A stretch of 64,000 nt of DNA from Streptomyces sennicomposti (GCF_019890635.1 NZ_JAIOAB010000020.1:1-64000); one strand, 5' to 3'. Positions 8,880-18,599 are shown, counted from the stretch's first letter. Translations and numbers: made by a program. Notes: generated by a model from the letters alone, not told the origin.

Positions 8880-10424
<1,545 letters not shown>

Positions 10425-10553
10425 CTAACGGGAAGCGAAGGCGTCTCATTCCACGATTCCACGACGGACCACTGCCCGGGGCTTCGTATCTTCGTACGGA
10501 ACCGGGGCGCCGCCGGTCCAACTGGCGTACAGCCAGGCTCGACCGGCGTACGG

Positions 10554-11141
10554 CTACTGCTCGGCGAGGGCCCGCAGGCGGCTCAGCGCGCGGTGCTGGG
10601 CGACCCGGACCGCTCCCGGTGACATTCCCAACATCTGCCCGGTCTCCTCCGCGGTCAAGCCCACCGCGATGCGCAGCAGCAGCAGCTCGCGCTGGTTCTC
10701 GGGGAGGTTGGCCAGCAGCTTCTTGGCCCACTCGGCGTCGCTGCTGAGCAGCGCCCGCTCCTCGGGGCCGAGGGAGTCGTCCGGGCGTTCGGGCATCTCG
10801 TCGGAGGGTACGGCGGTGGAGCCGGGGTGGCGCATCGCCGCGCGCTGGAGGTCGGCCACCTTGTGGGAGGCGATGGCGAACACGAACGCCTCGAAGGGGC
10901 GGCCGGTGTCGCGGTAGCGGGGCAGGGCGAGGAGAACGGCGACGCAGACCTCCTGCGCCAGGTCCTCCACGAAGTGGCGCGCGTCGCCCGGCAGCCGGGA
11001 CAGCCGGGTGCGGCAGTAGCGCAGCGCGAGCGGATGGACGCGGGCGAGCAGATCGTGCGTGGCCCGCTCGTCGCCGTCGACGGCACGGTGCACGAGTGCG
11101 CCGATCGCCCCTTGGGCAACTGCTGCCTCGTCGTCGCGCAT
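10554..11141 (-). CDS. shbA: ECF-like sigma factor ShbA
   Basis: 195 aa if read from ATG at 11141 ([12 protein letters not shown]); no strong ribosome site is visible and the frame stays open upstream, so the start is uncertain. Region 2 ([33 protein letters not shown]) and region 4 ([20 protein letters not shown], then an HTH ending [18 protein letters not shown]) are clear, with no anti-sigma gene beside it. Position between guaB and bldM is that of ShbA, the sigma factor known in Streptomyces to drive transcription of the principal sigma gene hrdB. Identification rests on domain plus gene order. Confidence 0.85.
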   Translation of the reverse strand: MRDDEAAVAQGAIGALVHRAVDGDERATHDLLARVHPLALRYCRTRLSRLPGDARHFVEDLAQEVCVAVLLALPRYRDTGRPFEAFVFAIASHKVADLQRAAMRHPGSTAVPSDEMPERPDDSLGPEERALLSSDAEWAKKLLANLPENQRELLLLRIAVGLTAEETGQMLGMSPGAVRVAQHRALSRLRALAEQ

Positions 11142-11584
11142 CGGTCCATGGTGCCTTGGCGCCGAACGCTCCGTCGCACCACCGTCATGGTTGTGCACCG
11201 AAGCGTTATGAGCGGGTGCGCCGGAACCCATCCCCTGCGCCCTCCCATTCCGCTCGACCGACTCGTCCCCGAGGAACTCCACACCTCAAGGATGCGGCAT
11301 CAGCGCCGAAACGAGCATCGGCCTGTCGGCGGGCGACGTCGCCGCAGGTGACCGGGGTGCGGTACGCGGCGCCGGCCGCCGCCTCGCCCCGGCCTCGCGC
11401 GGACCCGCACCCTGCGGCCTGTGTTCCCCGGACCACCCGGTTCCTCCCCGACGGTCGGCGACATGACGGCGGGCACTCGCCCGGCGGGCGTCTCCCCGCC
11501 CCGGCGGAACGCCCCGCAGGGCCACCCGTACGGCGGTCAGCCGTCCGAGGCCGACCCGCACCCGGAACCCGCCGGCGATACTCG

Positions 11585-11650
11585 GGACCCGCTCGCACAC
11601 GACTCGGACCCGCTCGCGCACGTCTTGGGGCCCGCTCGCGCACGCGGCTC
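11585..11650. repeat. Three tandem copies of a 21-nt unit
   Basis: Units start GGACCCGCTCGC at 11585 and 11606 and GGGCCCGCTCGC at 11628. The first two are exactly 21 nt apart and differ at four positions. The multiple-of-three period would fit a coding origin, but no surrounding protein is recognisable. Confidence 0.6.
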
Positions 11651-11910
11651 GGGGGCGGCCCGCAGCAGAACGGGAACCCGCGAACGGCCCGTGCGGGACG
11701 GCACGCGCCACGGATCACCGCACCGCGCCGAACCACCGCACCGCCACGCCCGCCGCCGTCGCCACGTCACGCGCCCCCCGCGGCGCGTCGTCGCATCGTC
11801 GTCGCGTTCCGCCGTACGTCCGGGTCCCCGGACGCGCACCGGCCGGCCGGGCCGGCCTGTCCCCGCCGCCGGGAGGCGGCCCGGTGCGCCGGACCCGGGC
11901 CCGCCCGGGA

Positions 11911-11994
11911 CCCGGTCCGGGGCCTGACGGACCGGGGATCCGGGACCTGACGGTCCGGTCCGGTACCTGGCGGTCCGGTCCTGGCGGGACCGTC
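11911..11994. repeat. Short CCTGACGG/GGTCCGG repeats abutting the bldM stop codon
   Basis: About four related units, GGCCTGACGGACCGG, GACCTGACGGTCCGG, TACCTGGCGGTCCGG and TCCTGGCGGGACCG, end at the bldM stop. Several fold on themselves (GGTCCCGCCAGGACC on the minus strand), so the array may also serve as the bldM terminator. Confidence 0.55.
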
Positions 11995-12606
11995 CTAGCG
12001 GACCAGGCCCCAGCGGAAGCCGAGCGCCACCGCGTGCGCGCGGTCGGAGGCGCCGAGCTTCTTGAACAGCCGGCGGGCGTGCGTCTTGACGGTGTCCTCG
12101 GAGAGGAACAGCTCACGGCCGATCTCCGCGTTGGAGCGGCCGTGGCTCATGCCCTCCAGCACCTGGATCTCGCGCGCGGTGAGCGTCGGCGCGGCGCCCA
12201 TCTCGGCGGACCGCAGCCGGCGCGGCGCGAGCCGCCAGGTGGGGTCGGCGAGGGCCTGGGTCACCGTGGCGCGCAGCTCCGCGCGGGAGGCGTCCTTGTG
12301 CAGATAGCCGCGGGCGCCGGCGGCGACGGCGAGCGCCACGCCGTCGAGGTCCTCGGCCACCGTGAGCATGATGATGCGCGCCCCCGGGTCGGCGGAGAGA
12401 AGCCGCCGGACCGTCTCGACGCCGCCCAGTCCGGGCATGCGCACGTCCATCAGGATGAGGTCCGAGCGGTCGGCGCCCCAGCGGCGGAGGACTTCCTCGC
12501 CGTTGGCCGCCGTCGTCACGCGCTCGACGCCGGGCACGGTCGCGACCGCGCGGCGGAGCGCCTCTCGGGCAAGCGGGGAGTCGTCGCAGACGAGGACGGA
12601 TGTCAT
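11995..12606 (-). CDS. bldM: Developmental response regulator BldM
   Basis: 203 aa from ATG at 12606 (GGAGGGCGGCC directly upstream). A CheY-like receiver (residues 1-120: CDDSP, LILMDVRMPGLGG with the Asp, and K in YLHKDASRAEL) is followed by a LuxR/NarL-type HTH (LTAREIQVLEGMSHGRSNAE to THARRLFKKL). BldM is an atypical, phosphorylation-independent regulator that controls aerial hyphae genes as a homodimer and spore genes with WhiI (known for the family). It is divergent from whiD, and a sigma-BldN type promoter lies upstream at 12731-12758. Confidence 0.95.
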   Translation of the reverse strand: MTSVLVCDDSPLAREALRRAVATVPGVERVTTAANGEEVLRRWGADRSDLILMDVRMPGLGGVETVRRLLSADPGARIIMLTVAEDLDGVALAVAAGARGYLHKDASRAELRATVTQALADPTWRLAPRRLRSAEMGAAPTLTAREIQVLEGMSHGRSNAEIGRELFLSEDTVKTHARRLFKKLGASDRAHAVALGFRWGLVR

Positions 12607-12730
12607 GGCCGCCCTCCGCAGCTGATGCGCGTCACCTTGAGCCTCCAGGCTGGTACGAAATCGTCACCTGTGCGGTCGACCGTCTCGGACGCCTGCCCGA
12701 GCACTTGTGTTTTCAACCGCCTCCGCACTC

Positions 12731-12758
12731 TCAACGACGGTCACTCGAAAGAGTTACG
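12731..12758 (-). promoter_or_regulatory. Candidate sigma-BldN promoter of bldM
   Basis: On the minus strand CGTAAC (12758-12753) and CGTTGA (12736-12731) are separated by exactly 16 bases, matching the BldN consensus CGTAAC-N16-CGTTGA as recalled from work on Streptomyces. Transcription would start near 12724, giving a leader of about 115 nt. Confidence 0.8.
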
Positions 12759-12915
12759 GGGCCGTACGCCGTTTTCGGCACTCTACGTGAGGGAGCGGAC
12801 ACAGGGCAGACACAACGTCATCCCCTCAACTTTTCATCACAAGCTATGCCCCATTCAGCCCCTTTTCTTCCCGTTTCCAGGTGTCTAGGGCTAGATTCGC
12901 AATGAGTCATATTTT

Positions 12916-12936
12916 CATCTCCTTAGATCGGAGATG
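12916..12936. promoter_or_regulatory. Inverted repeat in the whiD upstream region
   Basis: Perfect 7-bp arms CATCTCC and GGAGATG flank the loop TTAGATC in the AT-rich region 52 bp before the whiD start. It could be an operator or a leader hairpin. The surrounding 380-bp bldM-whiD interval holds both divergent promoters. Confidence 0.45.
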
Positions 12937-12987
12937 TACGGTCGTCGGCACCGTATCCGCCACCGAACGGCTACAAGGGGTCACGCA

Positions 12988-13317
12988 ATGGCAGATTTCT
13001 CCCGCCTTCCAGGACCGAATGCGGACCTGTGGGACTGGCAGCTGCTGGCTGCCTGCCGCGGGGTGGACAGCTCGCTCTTCTTCCACCCGGAGGGTGAGCG
13101 CGGGGCCGCCCGCAGCGCCCGCGAGAACTCGGCCAAGGAGGTCTGCATGAGGTGCCCGGTCCGTGCGGAGTGCGCGGCACACGCCCTGGCGGTGCGCGAA
13201 CCGTACGGAGTGTGGGGCGGTCTCACCGAGGACGAGCGCGAGGAGCTGATGGGGCGGGCGAGGAACCGTCTGGTCACGGCCTCGTCGCCGAGCGGGGACA
13301 CCGCTTCGAACAACTGA
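12988..13317 (+). CDS. whiD: WhiB-family iron-sulfur protein WhiD
   Basis: 109 aa from ATG at 12988 (AAGGGG seven bases upstream). Four cysteines (LAACRG, then CMRCPVRAEC) bind a [4Fe-4S] cluster; the turn GVWGG and a basic C-terminal stretch (GRARNRL) complete the Wbl signature. WhiD is needed for spore maturation and works by binding region 4 of the principal sigma factor (family knowledge). Gene order beside bldM supports WhiD rather than another Wbl. A terminator follows at 13345. Confidence 0.93.
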   Translation: MADFSRLPGPNADLWDWQLLAACRGVDSSLFFHPEGERGAARSARENSAKEVCMRCPVRAECAAHALAVREPYGVWGGLTEDEREELMGRARNRLVTASSPSGDTASNN

Positions 13318-13344
13318 AGGAACGTTTCTTCTGACGATCACCAA

Positions 13345-13364
13345 GGGCACGCGCAGGCGTGCCC
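13345..13364 (+). terminator. whiD terminator
   Basis: Perfect hairpin GGGCACGC-GCAG-GCGTGCCC followed by TACCTTTT, 27 bp after the whiD stop. The next 110 bases up to the LysR gene are C-rich and featureless. Confidence 0.85.
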
Positions 13365-13481
13365 TACCTTTTGCGGCCCCCGCCGCACCGTCTTTCGCGG
13401 CCCCGCCGCACCGCGCCCCACCGCACCCTGCCCCGCCGCGCCCCGCGCCCGCCCACCGCGTCCGGCGCGCCGGGCGCCGTC

Positions 13482-14399
13482 TCACCGCGCCCCGGCCCGC
13501 ACCAGTTCGTCCAGCGTCGCCGCCACCGCCGGGACCTGGGACAGGTCGGGGAGGGTGAGGGCGACGATCTCGCGGCGCACCGCGGGCGCCAGGGGCACGG
13601 TGTGGACGCCCCGGGGCCGTACGGACTCGATCGCGAGTTCGGGCAGGACGGCGACGCCGAGGCCGGCGCCCACCAGCCCGGCCACCGCCGGGTAGTCGTC
13701 GGTGGCGAAGTCGATACGGGGCGTGAAGCCCGCGCCCGTGCACACCTCCACCAGCTGGCCCCGGCAGCGCGGGCAGCCCGCGATCCACGGTTCGTCGGCG
13801 AGTTCGGCGATGGCGACCGGGCCGGAGCCGGCGCGGGCCAGCCGGTGCCGTTCGGGCACGAGCGCGACGAGCCGGTCGGTCAGCAGCGGGCGGACCACCA
13901 GGTCCGCCCACTCCTCCGCGCCGGCGGCGTCGCGGTCCGCGGCGTCCTCGTAGCGGAAGGCGAGGGCCACGTCGCAGTCGCCCTCGCGCAGCAGTTCGAC
14001 GGAGCGGGGCGGTTCGGCCTCCTCCAGGGAGACCCGGGTGCCGGGGTGCGCGGCGCGCAGCGCGGCGAGCGCGGTGGGCACGAGGGTGGAGCTGCCGCTG
14101 GGGAAGGAGACGAGGCGGACCCGGCCGGCGCGCAGTCCCGCGATGGCGGCGACCTCCTCCTCGGCGGCGGTGAGTCCGGCGAGGATGCCGTTGGCGTGCC
14201 GGACGAGCGCCTCGCCGGCCTGGGTGAGCCGCATCTCGCGGCCGGTGCGGACGAGCAGCGGGGTGCCGACGGAGGTCTCCAGGGCCTTCATCTGCTGGCT
14301 GACGGCGGGCTGCGTGCAGCCGAGATCGCGCGCCGCCGCGGAGAAGGATCCGCTGGTGGCCACGGCGCGCAGGACACGGAGATGTCGGGCCTCGATCAC
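13482..14399 (-). CDS. LysR-family transcriptional regulator
   Basis: 305 aa from GTG at 14399 (VIEARHLRVLRAVATSGSFS), the usual start of this subfamily; a GTG at 14450 with a GGGGG ribosome-like site would add 17 residues and cannot be excluded. The N-terminal winged HTH (AARDLGCTQPAVSQQMKALE) is followed by a periplasmic-binding-protein-like effector domain. It is divergent from the MOSC gene at 14480, the common LysR arrangement for controlling the neighbour. The effector is unknown. Confidence 0.88.
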   Translation of the reverse strand: MIEARHLRVLRAVATSGSFSAAARDLGCTQPAVSQQMKALETSVGTPLLVRTGREMRLTQAGEALVRHANGILAGLTAAEEEVAAIAGLRAGRVRLVSFPSGSSTLVPTALAALRAAHPGTRVSLEEAEPPRSVELLREGDCDVALAFRYEDAADRDAAGAEEWADLVVRPLLTDRLVALVPERHRLARAGSGPVAIAELADEPWIAGCPRCRGQLVEVCTGAGFTPRIDFATDDYPAVAGLVGAGLGVAVLPELAIESVRPRGVHTVPLAPAVRREIVALTLPDLSQVPAVAATLDELVRAGAR

Positions 14400-14479
14400 C
14401 CTTCGAGCATAAGCCTGGCTTGGGTGATCCTCGCGATATCGCGTCGACACTTTGGCCCCCGGTCGCCTACCGTGCGGGC

Positions 14480-15163
14480 ATGATGCAGCTTCTCTCCGTC
14501 AACGTCGGCCGGGCCGAGGCCGTGCCGTACACCGACCATCCGCAGGGTGTGACCGGGATCGACAAGCGGCCGGTGGACGGGCCGGTGCGGGTGGCGGCGC
14601 CGGGGCCGAAGGGGGTCGGCGCGAGCGGGCTGGCCGGGGACACGGTGTGCGACATGCGGCACCACGGCGGCGACGACCAGGCCGTGTACGCGATGGCGCG
14701 CGAGGACCTGGACTTCTGGGAGCGCGAGCTGGGCCGGACGCTGCCGAACGGCTCGTTCGGCGAGAACCTCACCACGGTGGGCCTGGACATATCCGGGGCG
14801 CGGATCGGCGAGCGGTGGCGGATCGGCTCGCCGGCCGGTCCTTCGGTGCTGCTGGAGGTCACCAGCGGGCGCATCCCGTGCCGTACCTTCCAGGGCCATC
14901 TGGGTGAGAAGGGCTGGGTGAAGAGGTTCACGCTGAACGGCGCGCCGGGCGCGTACCTGCGGGTGCTGGAGCCGGGTGAGATCCGCGCGGGCGACCCGGT
15001 GGAGATCGTGCACCGGCCGGACCACGATGTGACGGTGGCCCTGCAGTTCCGGGCCACCACGACCGAGCGGTCGCTGCTGCCGCGGCTGCTCGCGGCGGGC
15101 CCGGCGCTGCATCCGGAGGCGCTGGCGACGGCGCGCAAGTACGCCGAGGCGTACGCGGGCTGA
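14480..15163 (+). CDS. MOSC domain protein, YiiM type
   Basis: 227 aa from the ATGATG at 14480/14483. A MOSC domain spans most of the protein (MRHHGGDDQAVYAMAREDLD, GSFGENLTTVGLDISGARIG, VTSGRIPCRTFQGHLG with the conserved Cys), followed by the helical C-terminal extension of YiiM-like proteins. Family members handle molybdenum cofactor sulfur chemistry or reduce N-hydroxylated compounds; the substrate here is not readable. Divergent from the LysR gene and ended by a hairpin at 15178. Confidence 0.85.
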   Translation: MMQLLSVNVGRAEAVPYTDHPQGVTGIDKRPVDGPVRVAAPGPKGVGASGLAGDTVCDMRHHGGDDQAVYAMAREDLDFWERELGRTLPNGSFGENLTTVGLDISGARIGERWRIGSPAGPSVLLEVTSGRIPCRTFQGHLGEKGWVKRFTLNGAPGAYLRVLEPGEIRAGDPVEIVHRPDHDVTVALQFRATTTERSLLPRLLAAGPALHPEALATARKYAEAYAG

Positions 15164-15177
15164 CGGGACGTGCGCGA

Positions 15178-15200
15178 CGGCGCGCGCTTTTCGCGCGCCG
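15178..15200 (+). terminator. Terminator after the MOSC gene
   Basis: Nine-bp stem CGGCGCGCG/CGCGCGCCG with loop CTTTT, 15 bp past the stop codon. Confidence 0.7.
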
Positions 15201-15282
15201 CCCTCCACACCCCTCCTCCACCGATCGGGAGAGCCTGTGCGCAGATCGGAGGGGGGACGGCCCCGGCCACTAATCTTTCGCC

Positions 15283-16056
15283 ATGACAACGGCTCTGATT
15301 ACGGGATCGACCGCGGGCATCGGCGCCGCGTTCGCGCGGCGGCTGGCGGCGGACGGCCATGACCTCGTCCTGGTGGCGCGCGACACCGAACGGCTGACGG
15401 AGCAGGCGACCGAGCTGCACGACAAGCACGGCATCGAGGCGGAGGTGCTGACGGCCGACCTGGCGACGGACGAGGGCGTCGAGGCGGTCGCGGCCCGGCT
15501 CGGCGACCGCAGGAACCCGGTGGACCTGCTGGTCAACAACGCGGGCTTCGGCAACAAGGGCCGTTTCCTGGACGTGCCGATGGCCGACGAGCTGCGGATG
15601 CTCAAGGTGCACATCGAGGCGGTGCTGCGGCTGACGGCCGCGGCGACCGAGGCGATGCGCGAGCGCGGCCGGGGCGGCGTGGTGAACGTCGCCTCGGTGG
15701 CGGCGTTCGTGCCGCGCGGCACCTACGGCGCGTCGAAGGCGTGGGTCGTGCAGTTCACCCAGGGCGTGGCGCGCGACCTGGCCGGCAGCGGGGTGCGGCT
15801 GATGGCGCTGTGCCCGGGCTTCGTGCGCACCGAGTTCCACGAGCGGGCCGGGATGGGCACGGACAACATCCCGAACTGGATGTGGCTGGACGCGGACAAG
15901 CTGGTCGCGGCGGCCCTGGCGGATCTGGCCCGCGGCCGTACGGTGTCGATCCCCGACCCGCGCTACAAGGCGCTGATGGGCGTGGTGAAGCTGGCTCCGC
16001 GGGGCCTGCTGGGCGGGGTCACCTCGCGCACGGGCCGCAAGTACGGCCCGCAGTGA
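15283..16056 (+). CDS. Short-chain dehydrogenase/reductase
   Basis: 257 aa, ATG at 15283. Classical SDR: NADP-binding TGSTAGIG near the N-terminus, the basic residue after the second strand (VARDTERL), NNAGFGNKG, catalytic Ser (NVASVAAF) and YGASK with Tyr and Lys. The C-terminus resembles the YqjQ/DltE-like subgroup. The substrate is unknown. It is a single gene with a strong terminator downstream. Confidence 0.9.
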   Translation: MTTALITGSTAGIGAAFARRLAADGHDLVLVARDTERLTEQATELHDKHGIEAEVLTADLATDEGVEAVAARLGDRRNPVDLLVNNAGFGNKGRFLDVPMADELRMLKVHIEAVLRLTAAATEAMRERGRGGVVNVASVAAFVPRGTYGASKAWVVQFTQGVARDLAGSGVRLMALCPGFVRTEFHERAGMGTDNIPNWMWLDADKLVAAALADLARGRTVSIPDPRYKALMGVVKLAPRGLLGGVTSRTGRKYGPQ

Positions 16057-16083
16057 CCGAGCCGGCTCCCACCGCGGCACACG

Positions 16084-16115
16084 GAAGGCCCCCGCCTCGC
16101 AAGGCGGGGGCCTTC
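16084..16115. terminator. Bidirectional terminator between convergent genes
   Basis: Fourteen perfect pairs (GAAGGCCCCCGCCT/AGGCGGGGGCCTTC) with loop CGCA, between the SDR gene and the small membrane protein gene on the other strand. Confidence 0.85.
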
Positions 16116-16145
16116 TCCGTACCGGGCCTTCGGCCGCCGGCGGCG

Positions 16146-16367
16146 TTACGGCAGCGGCGGGGTGGAGCCCCACTGGAAGACGCTCCAGCCGGCCGTGACC
16201 CCGATCAGCCACAGCAGCATGGCCAGCGAGACATGGAGTTGAAGGTGCCTGCCCGCCCTGATCTCCAGGCCCCAGCGGTCGAGGCGGAAGTCCCACTTGG
16301 GGGGCTCGCCGCCGGTTCCGTCGACGCCGTTCCCGTTCCCGTTCCCGTTCTGCTCCTGCACGGCCAT
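16146..16367 (-). CDS. Small single-span membrane protein
   Basis: 73 aa from ATG at 16367 with GAGAGGA seven bases upstream. The N-terminus carries an Asn-Gly repeat (NGNGNGNG), then a polar region (KWDFRLDRWGLEI) and one hydrophobic helix near the C-terminus (LAMLLWLIGVTAGWSVF). No family was recognised. It shares the TAGGT-containing intergenic region with the divergent padR gene, so it may belong to its regulon. Confidence 0.65.
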   Translation of the reverse strand: MAVQEQNGNGNGNGVDGTGGEPPKWDFRLDRWGLEIRAGRHLQLHVSLAMLLWLIGVTAGWSVFQWGSTPPLP

Positions 16368-16409
16368 GTCCCGGTCCTCTCGTCACGCTCGGCGCTCGGA
16401 GCCTACAGA

Positions 16410-16437
16410 CTACCTAACTTGAGAACAACCTAGGTAG
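16410..16437. promoter_or_regulatory. Palindromic PadR-type operator candidate
   Basis: Begins CTACCTAACT and ends CCTAGGTAG, giving CTACCT/AGGTAG arms 16 bp apart. The same TAGGT core recurs at the padR promoter, which suggests a regulator binding both ends of this divergent region. Confidence 0.55.
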
Positions 16438-16542
16438 AGATAGCTCCGGGCCTACGCCTACCCGGAGTTGGCGCGGGTATCCGGCGCTCCTCGGCCCCTT
16501 CGGCGCGAGACGGGACCTGATTCGGCCAATAAGTGGAGAACG

Positions 16543-16578
16543 AGTTAGGTGCTGGACAAGCTAGGTAGAGTTAGGTGT
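16543..16578 (+). promoter_or_regulatory. padR promoter with three TAGGT copies; predicted leaderless start
   Basis: GTTAGGT, GCTAGGT and GTTAGGT lie within 34 bp just before the padR ATG. TAGAGT at 16566-16571 fits a -10 hexamer seven bases before the ATG, with no ribosome site, so the mRNA may start at the A of ATG. Confidence 0.5.
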
Positions 16579-16935
16579 ATGAGTGGACTTCGTATGACCA
16601 TGCAGACCCAGCTGGTCCTCAAGGAGTTGCTCCAGCGCCCGACGGAGGCCCAATACGGGCTGACGGTCGGCCAGGCGGTGGGACTGCAGAGCGGAACCAT
16701 CCATCCCATCCTGGCCCGCCTGCAGCGTGCGGGAATACTGGAGAGCTACTGGGAGGACCCCGATGAGCACGCGGCGGCCGATCCTCCCCGCCCCCGGCGC
16801 CGCTACTACAAGTTCACGACCGACGGCGCCGAACAGGCCCGGCTGGCCCTGGCCGGCGCCCATCAGAGCAAGCGCGCGAAGGCGTCCGGGGCGAACGGTC
16901 CCGTCGTGAATCCCAGGCCCGTCACGGACTTCTGA
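16579..16935 (+). CDS. PadR-family transcriptional regulator
   Basis: 118 aa from ATG at 16579; ATGs at 16594 and 16600 are alternatives. Winged HTH of PadR type: QTQLVLKELLQRP, YGLTVGQAVGLQSGTIHPIL recognition region, and the wing RRRYYKFTTDGAEQARLAL. It lacks the long C-terminal helical domain, so it is a short PadR of the kind that binds through a small dimer helix. It probably represses itself and the adjoining membrane-protein genes through the TAGGT sites (inference). Confidence 0.85.
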   Translation: MSGLRMTMQTQLVLKELLQRPTEAQYGLTVGQAVGLQSGTIHPILARLQRAGILESYWEDPDEHAAADPPRPRRRYYKFTTDGAEQARLALAGAHQSKRAKASGANGPVVNPRPVTDF

Positions 16936-16952
16936 TCGGACGTCACATCCTC

Positions 16953-17393
16953 ATGGACACCGCTCTTTCGATCGCCGCCGGCCTGGCCACCGCGGGACTG
17001 GTCGTGTCCGCGCTGCTCCTGCTGTCGCTCCTGGCGCTGTCGCGCCGCGGAAGGACGGCGTCGGAAGCGGCCCACACGCTGACCGGACTGCTGCCCCGGC
17101 CCGTGAACGCCTTCTTCAGCCTCGTGGGCACCCTGGTCATCCGCCTGTCGGCCCGGCGCGGGGGGACCACGCGGGCCGCACGCAGGGACGCCCGGGTGGG
17201 CCTGTGGCTGCGCGCCATCGGCGGCCTCCTCCCCGAGGGAGAGGAGTGGCGCCGTGAGGAGATGATGGACGAACGCAACGCGCTGCGGCGTGAGCGCGGC
17301 CGTGTGCCCGTGCGCCACTATCTGCGCCTGCTCGCCTCGGTGGGCACCATCCGGTGGGAGGCGTGGCGGTACCCCGAGAGGCGGGTGGACTGA
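16953..17393 (+). CDS. Putative membrane-anchored protein downstream of padR
   Basis: 146 aa from ATG at 16953, 17 bp after the padR stop; no ribosome site is evident, so translation may depend on padR. One N-terminal membrane helix (SIAAGLATAGLVVSALLLLS) precedes a basic cytoplasmic region rich in Arg and Glu (EGEEWRREEMMDERNALRRE). Codon use fits the strand. No family was recognised. PadR genes often precede membrane proteins of stress or export systems, but nothing here identifies the job. Confidence 0.6.
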   Translation: MDTALSIAAGLATAGLVVSALLLLSLLALSRRGRTASEAAHTLTGLLPRPVNAFFSLVGTLVIRLSARRGGTTRAARRDARVGLWLRAIGGLLPEGEEWRREEMMDERNALRRERGRVPVRHYLRLLASVGTIRWEAWRYPERRVD

Positions 17394-17432
17394 GACCCCC
17401 GGCATCCGGCCGCCCCGGCGGCCGCACCAGGT

Positions 17433-17459
17433 GAGGCCCCCATGGTCCGTGGGGGCCTC
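17433..17459 (+). terminator. Terminator of the padR unit
   Basis: Ten-bp stem GAGGCCCCCA/TGGGGGCCTC with a seven-base loop, 40 bp after the stop. Confidence 0.75.
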
Positions 17460-17590
17460 CTGCGTACCGGGAAGCGCGCCGCCGTACCGGCGGAGGCGAC
17501 GGGAGACGCCGGGACCGGCGCGAGGCCGCGCCGGGAGGGCCACCGCACCCCGCCTCCGCACTTTCCGCCCATAGCCGTCGGCTAGTAGCA

Positions 17591-17628
17591 GAAAGCCATG
17601 GGCATAATGGAATGTCCCGTCGGCTTTC
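17591..17628 (+). promoter_or_regulatory. Promoter region of the XRE gene with inverted repeat
   Basis: CATAAT at 17603-17608 is a plausible -10 element. It lies between GAAAGCC (17591-17597) and GGCTTTC (17622-17628), inverted copies that could form an autoregulatory operator. Confidence 0.4.
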
Positions 17629-17689
17629 GGCTGTCCGTGCATGTCGGATGAAGTCCGGGGTAGGCGCACGACCCGGAAGGGAGCGACCG

Positions 17690-18550
17690 ATGGCACCCCC
17701 TGTGGACCCCAGTCTCAACCGGCGCAAACTACGCCTCGTCCTGCGCAAGGCCCGCGAGGACGCCGACCTCACCCAGCGAGAGGCGGCCGAGCGCGTGGAG
17801 TGGTCCCAGTCCAAGCTGATCCGGGTGGAGACCGGCGCCGTCAGCGTCTCCGTCAGCGATCTGCGCGCGCTGGTGAACGTCTACGGCATCACCGATCAGG
17901 ACCTGGTCGAGGAGTTGGAGGAGGCCGCGCGCGGCAGCAGGGGGCCGAGCTGGTGGTCCCGCTTCCACGACGTCGTCCCTCCCCCGTACGCCCAGTACCT
18001 CGGGTACGAGACCGCGGCGACCAGCCTGCGCACGTACCACCCGATCGTGATCCCCGGCCATCTGCAGACCCGCGCCTACGCCGAGGCGCTGCTCGCCCCG
18101 CGCGACGTCCCCGCCGACCGGCTCGACCGGGTGATCGAGCTGCGGATGGAGCGCCAGCGGCGGCTGTTCGAGGACGGCGCGCGGCTCAGCAGCGTGTGCG
18201 TCCTCGACGAGGCCGCCGTCCGGCGGGAGATCGGCGGGAAGGCCGTGCTGGCGGAGCAGCTCCAGCGGCTGCTGGACCTCAGCGCGCGGCCCGAGGTGAC
18301 GATCCGGGTGCTGCCCTTCTCGGCCGGCGCCCACTACAGCACCATGGGCAGCTTCGTCCTGCTCGGCTTCGCCGACGACCGGGACCTGCTCTACCTGGAA
18401 CACGCCACCGGCAGCATGGTCGGCGGCGAGGATCTGGAACTCCTGGAGCGCTACCAGCGGTGCTACGACGACATCTCGGACCGTGCGCTCGGCGCGTCGC
18501 AGTCGCTCGACCTGATCGGCCGCATCAAGCAGGACCTCGGCGTGGGCTAG
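17690..18550 (+). CDS. WhiJ-like XRE regulator with DUF5753
   Basis: 286 aa from ATG at 17690 (GGAAGGGAG upstream). An N-terminal XRE helix-turn-helix (about residues 15-75; DLTQREAAERVEWSQSKLIR) is joined to a DUF5753 ligand-binding-like domain with its hallmark segments: YLGYETAATSLRTYHPIVIP, LQTRAYAEALL, VTIRVLPFSAG and YLEHATGS. Streptomyces carries many such paralogs, often paired with a DUF397 gene as in the whiJ locus. Here the DUF397 gene is convergent, 680 bp away. Regulatory target unknown. Confidence 0.9.
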   Translation: MAPPVDPSLNRRKLRLVLRKAREDADLTQREAAERVEWSQSKLIRVETGAVSVSVSDLRALVNVYGITDQDLVEELEEAARGSRGPSWWSRFHDVVPPPYAQYLGYETAATSLRTYHPIVIPGHLQTRAYAEALLAPRDVPADRLDRVIELRMERQRRLFEDGARLSSVCVLDEAAVRREIGGKAVLAEQLQRLLDLSARPEVTIRVLPFSAGAHYSTMGSFVLLGFADDRDLLYLEHATGSMVGGEDLELLERYQRCYDDISDRALGASQSLDLIGRIKQDLGVG

Positions 18551-18599
18551 GCCCCGCGACAGCAACCGCCGGTGCCGGAACCAGGGGGAGGACGACGAC

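Larger units (their letters stand above)
11142..11994. other. 850-bp gap between shbA and bldM, no convincing gene
   Basis: No frame shows a protein family or a clean start. The stretch contains 21-nt tandem repeats at 11585-11650 and a second set of short repeats abutting the bldM stop. Promoter elements for shbA probably lie at its left end. Confidence 0.5.

Noticed and set aside
11206..11736. A possible Arg-rich protein on the minus strand between shbA and bldM
   Set aside because: No ribosome site or family; encoded by tandem repeats and low-complexity sequence.
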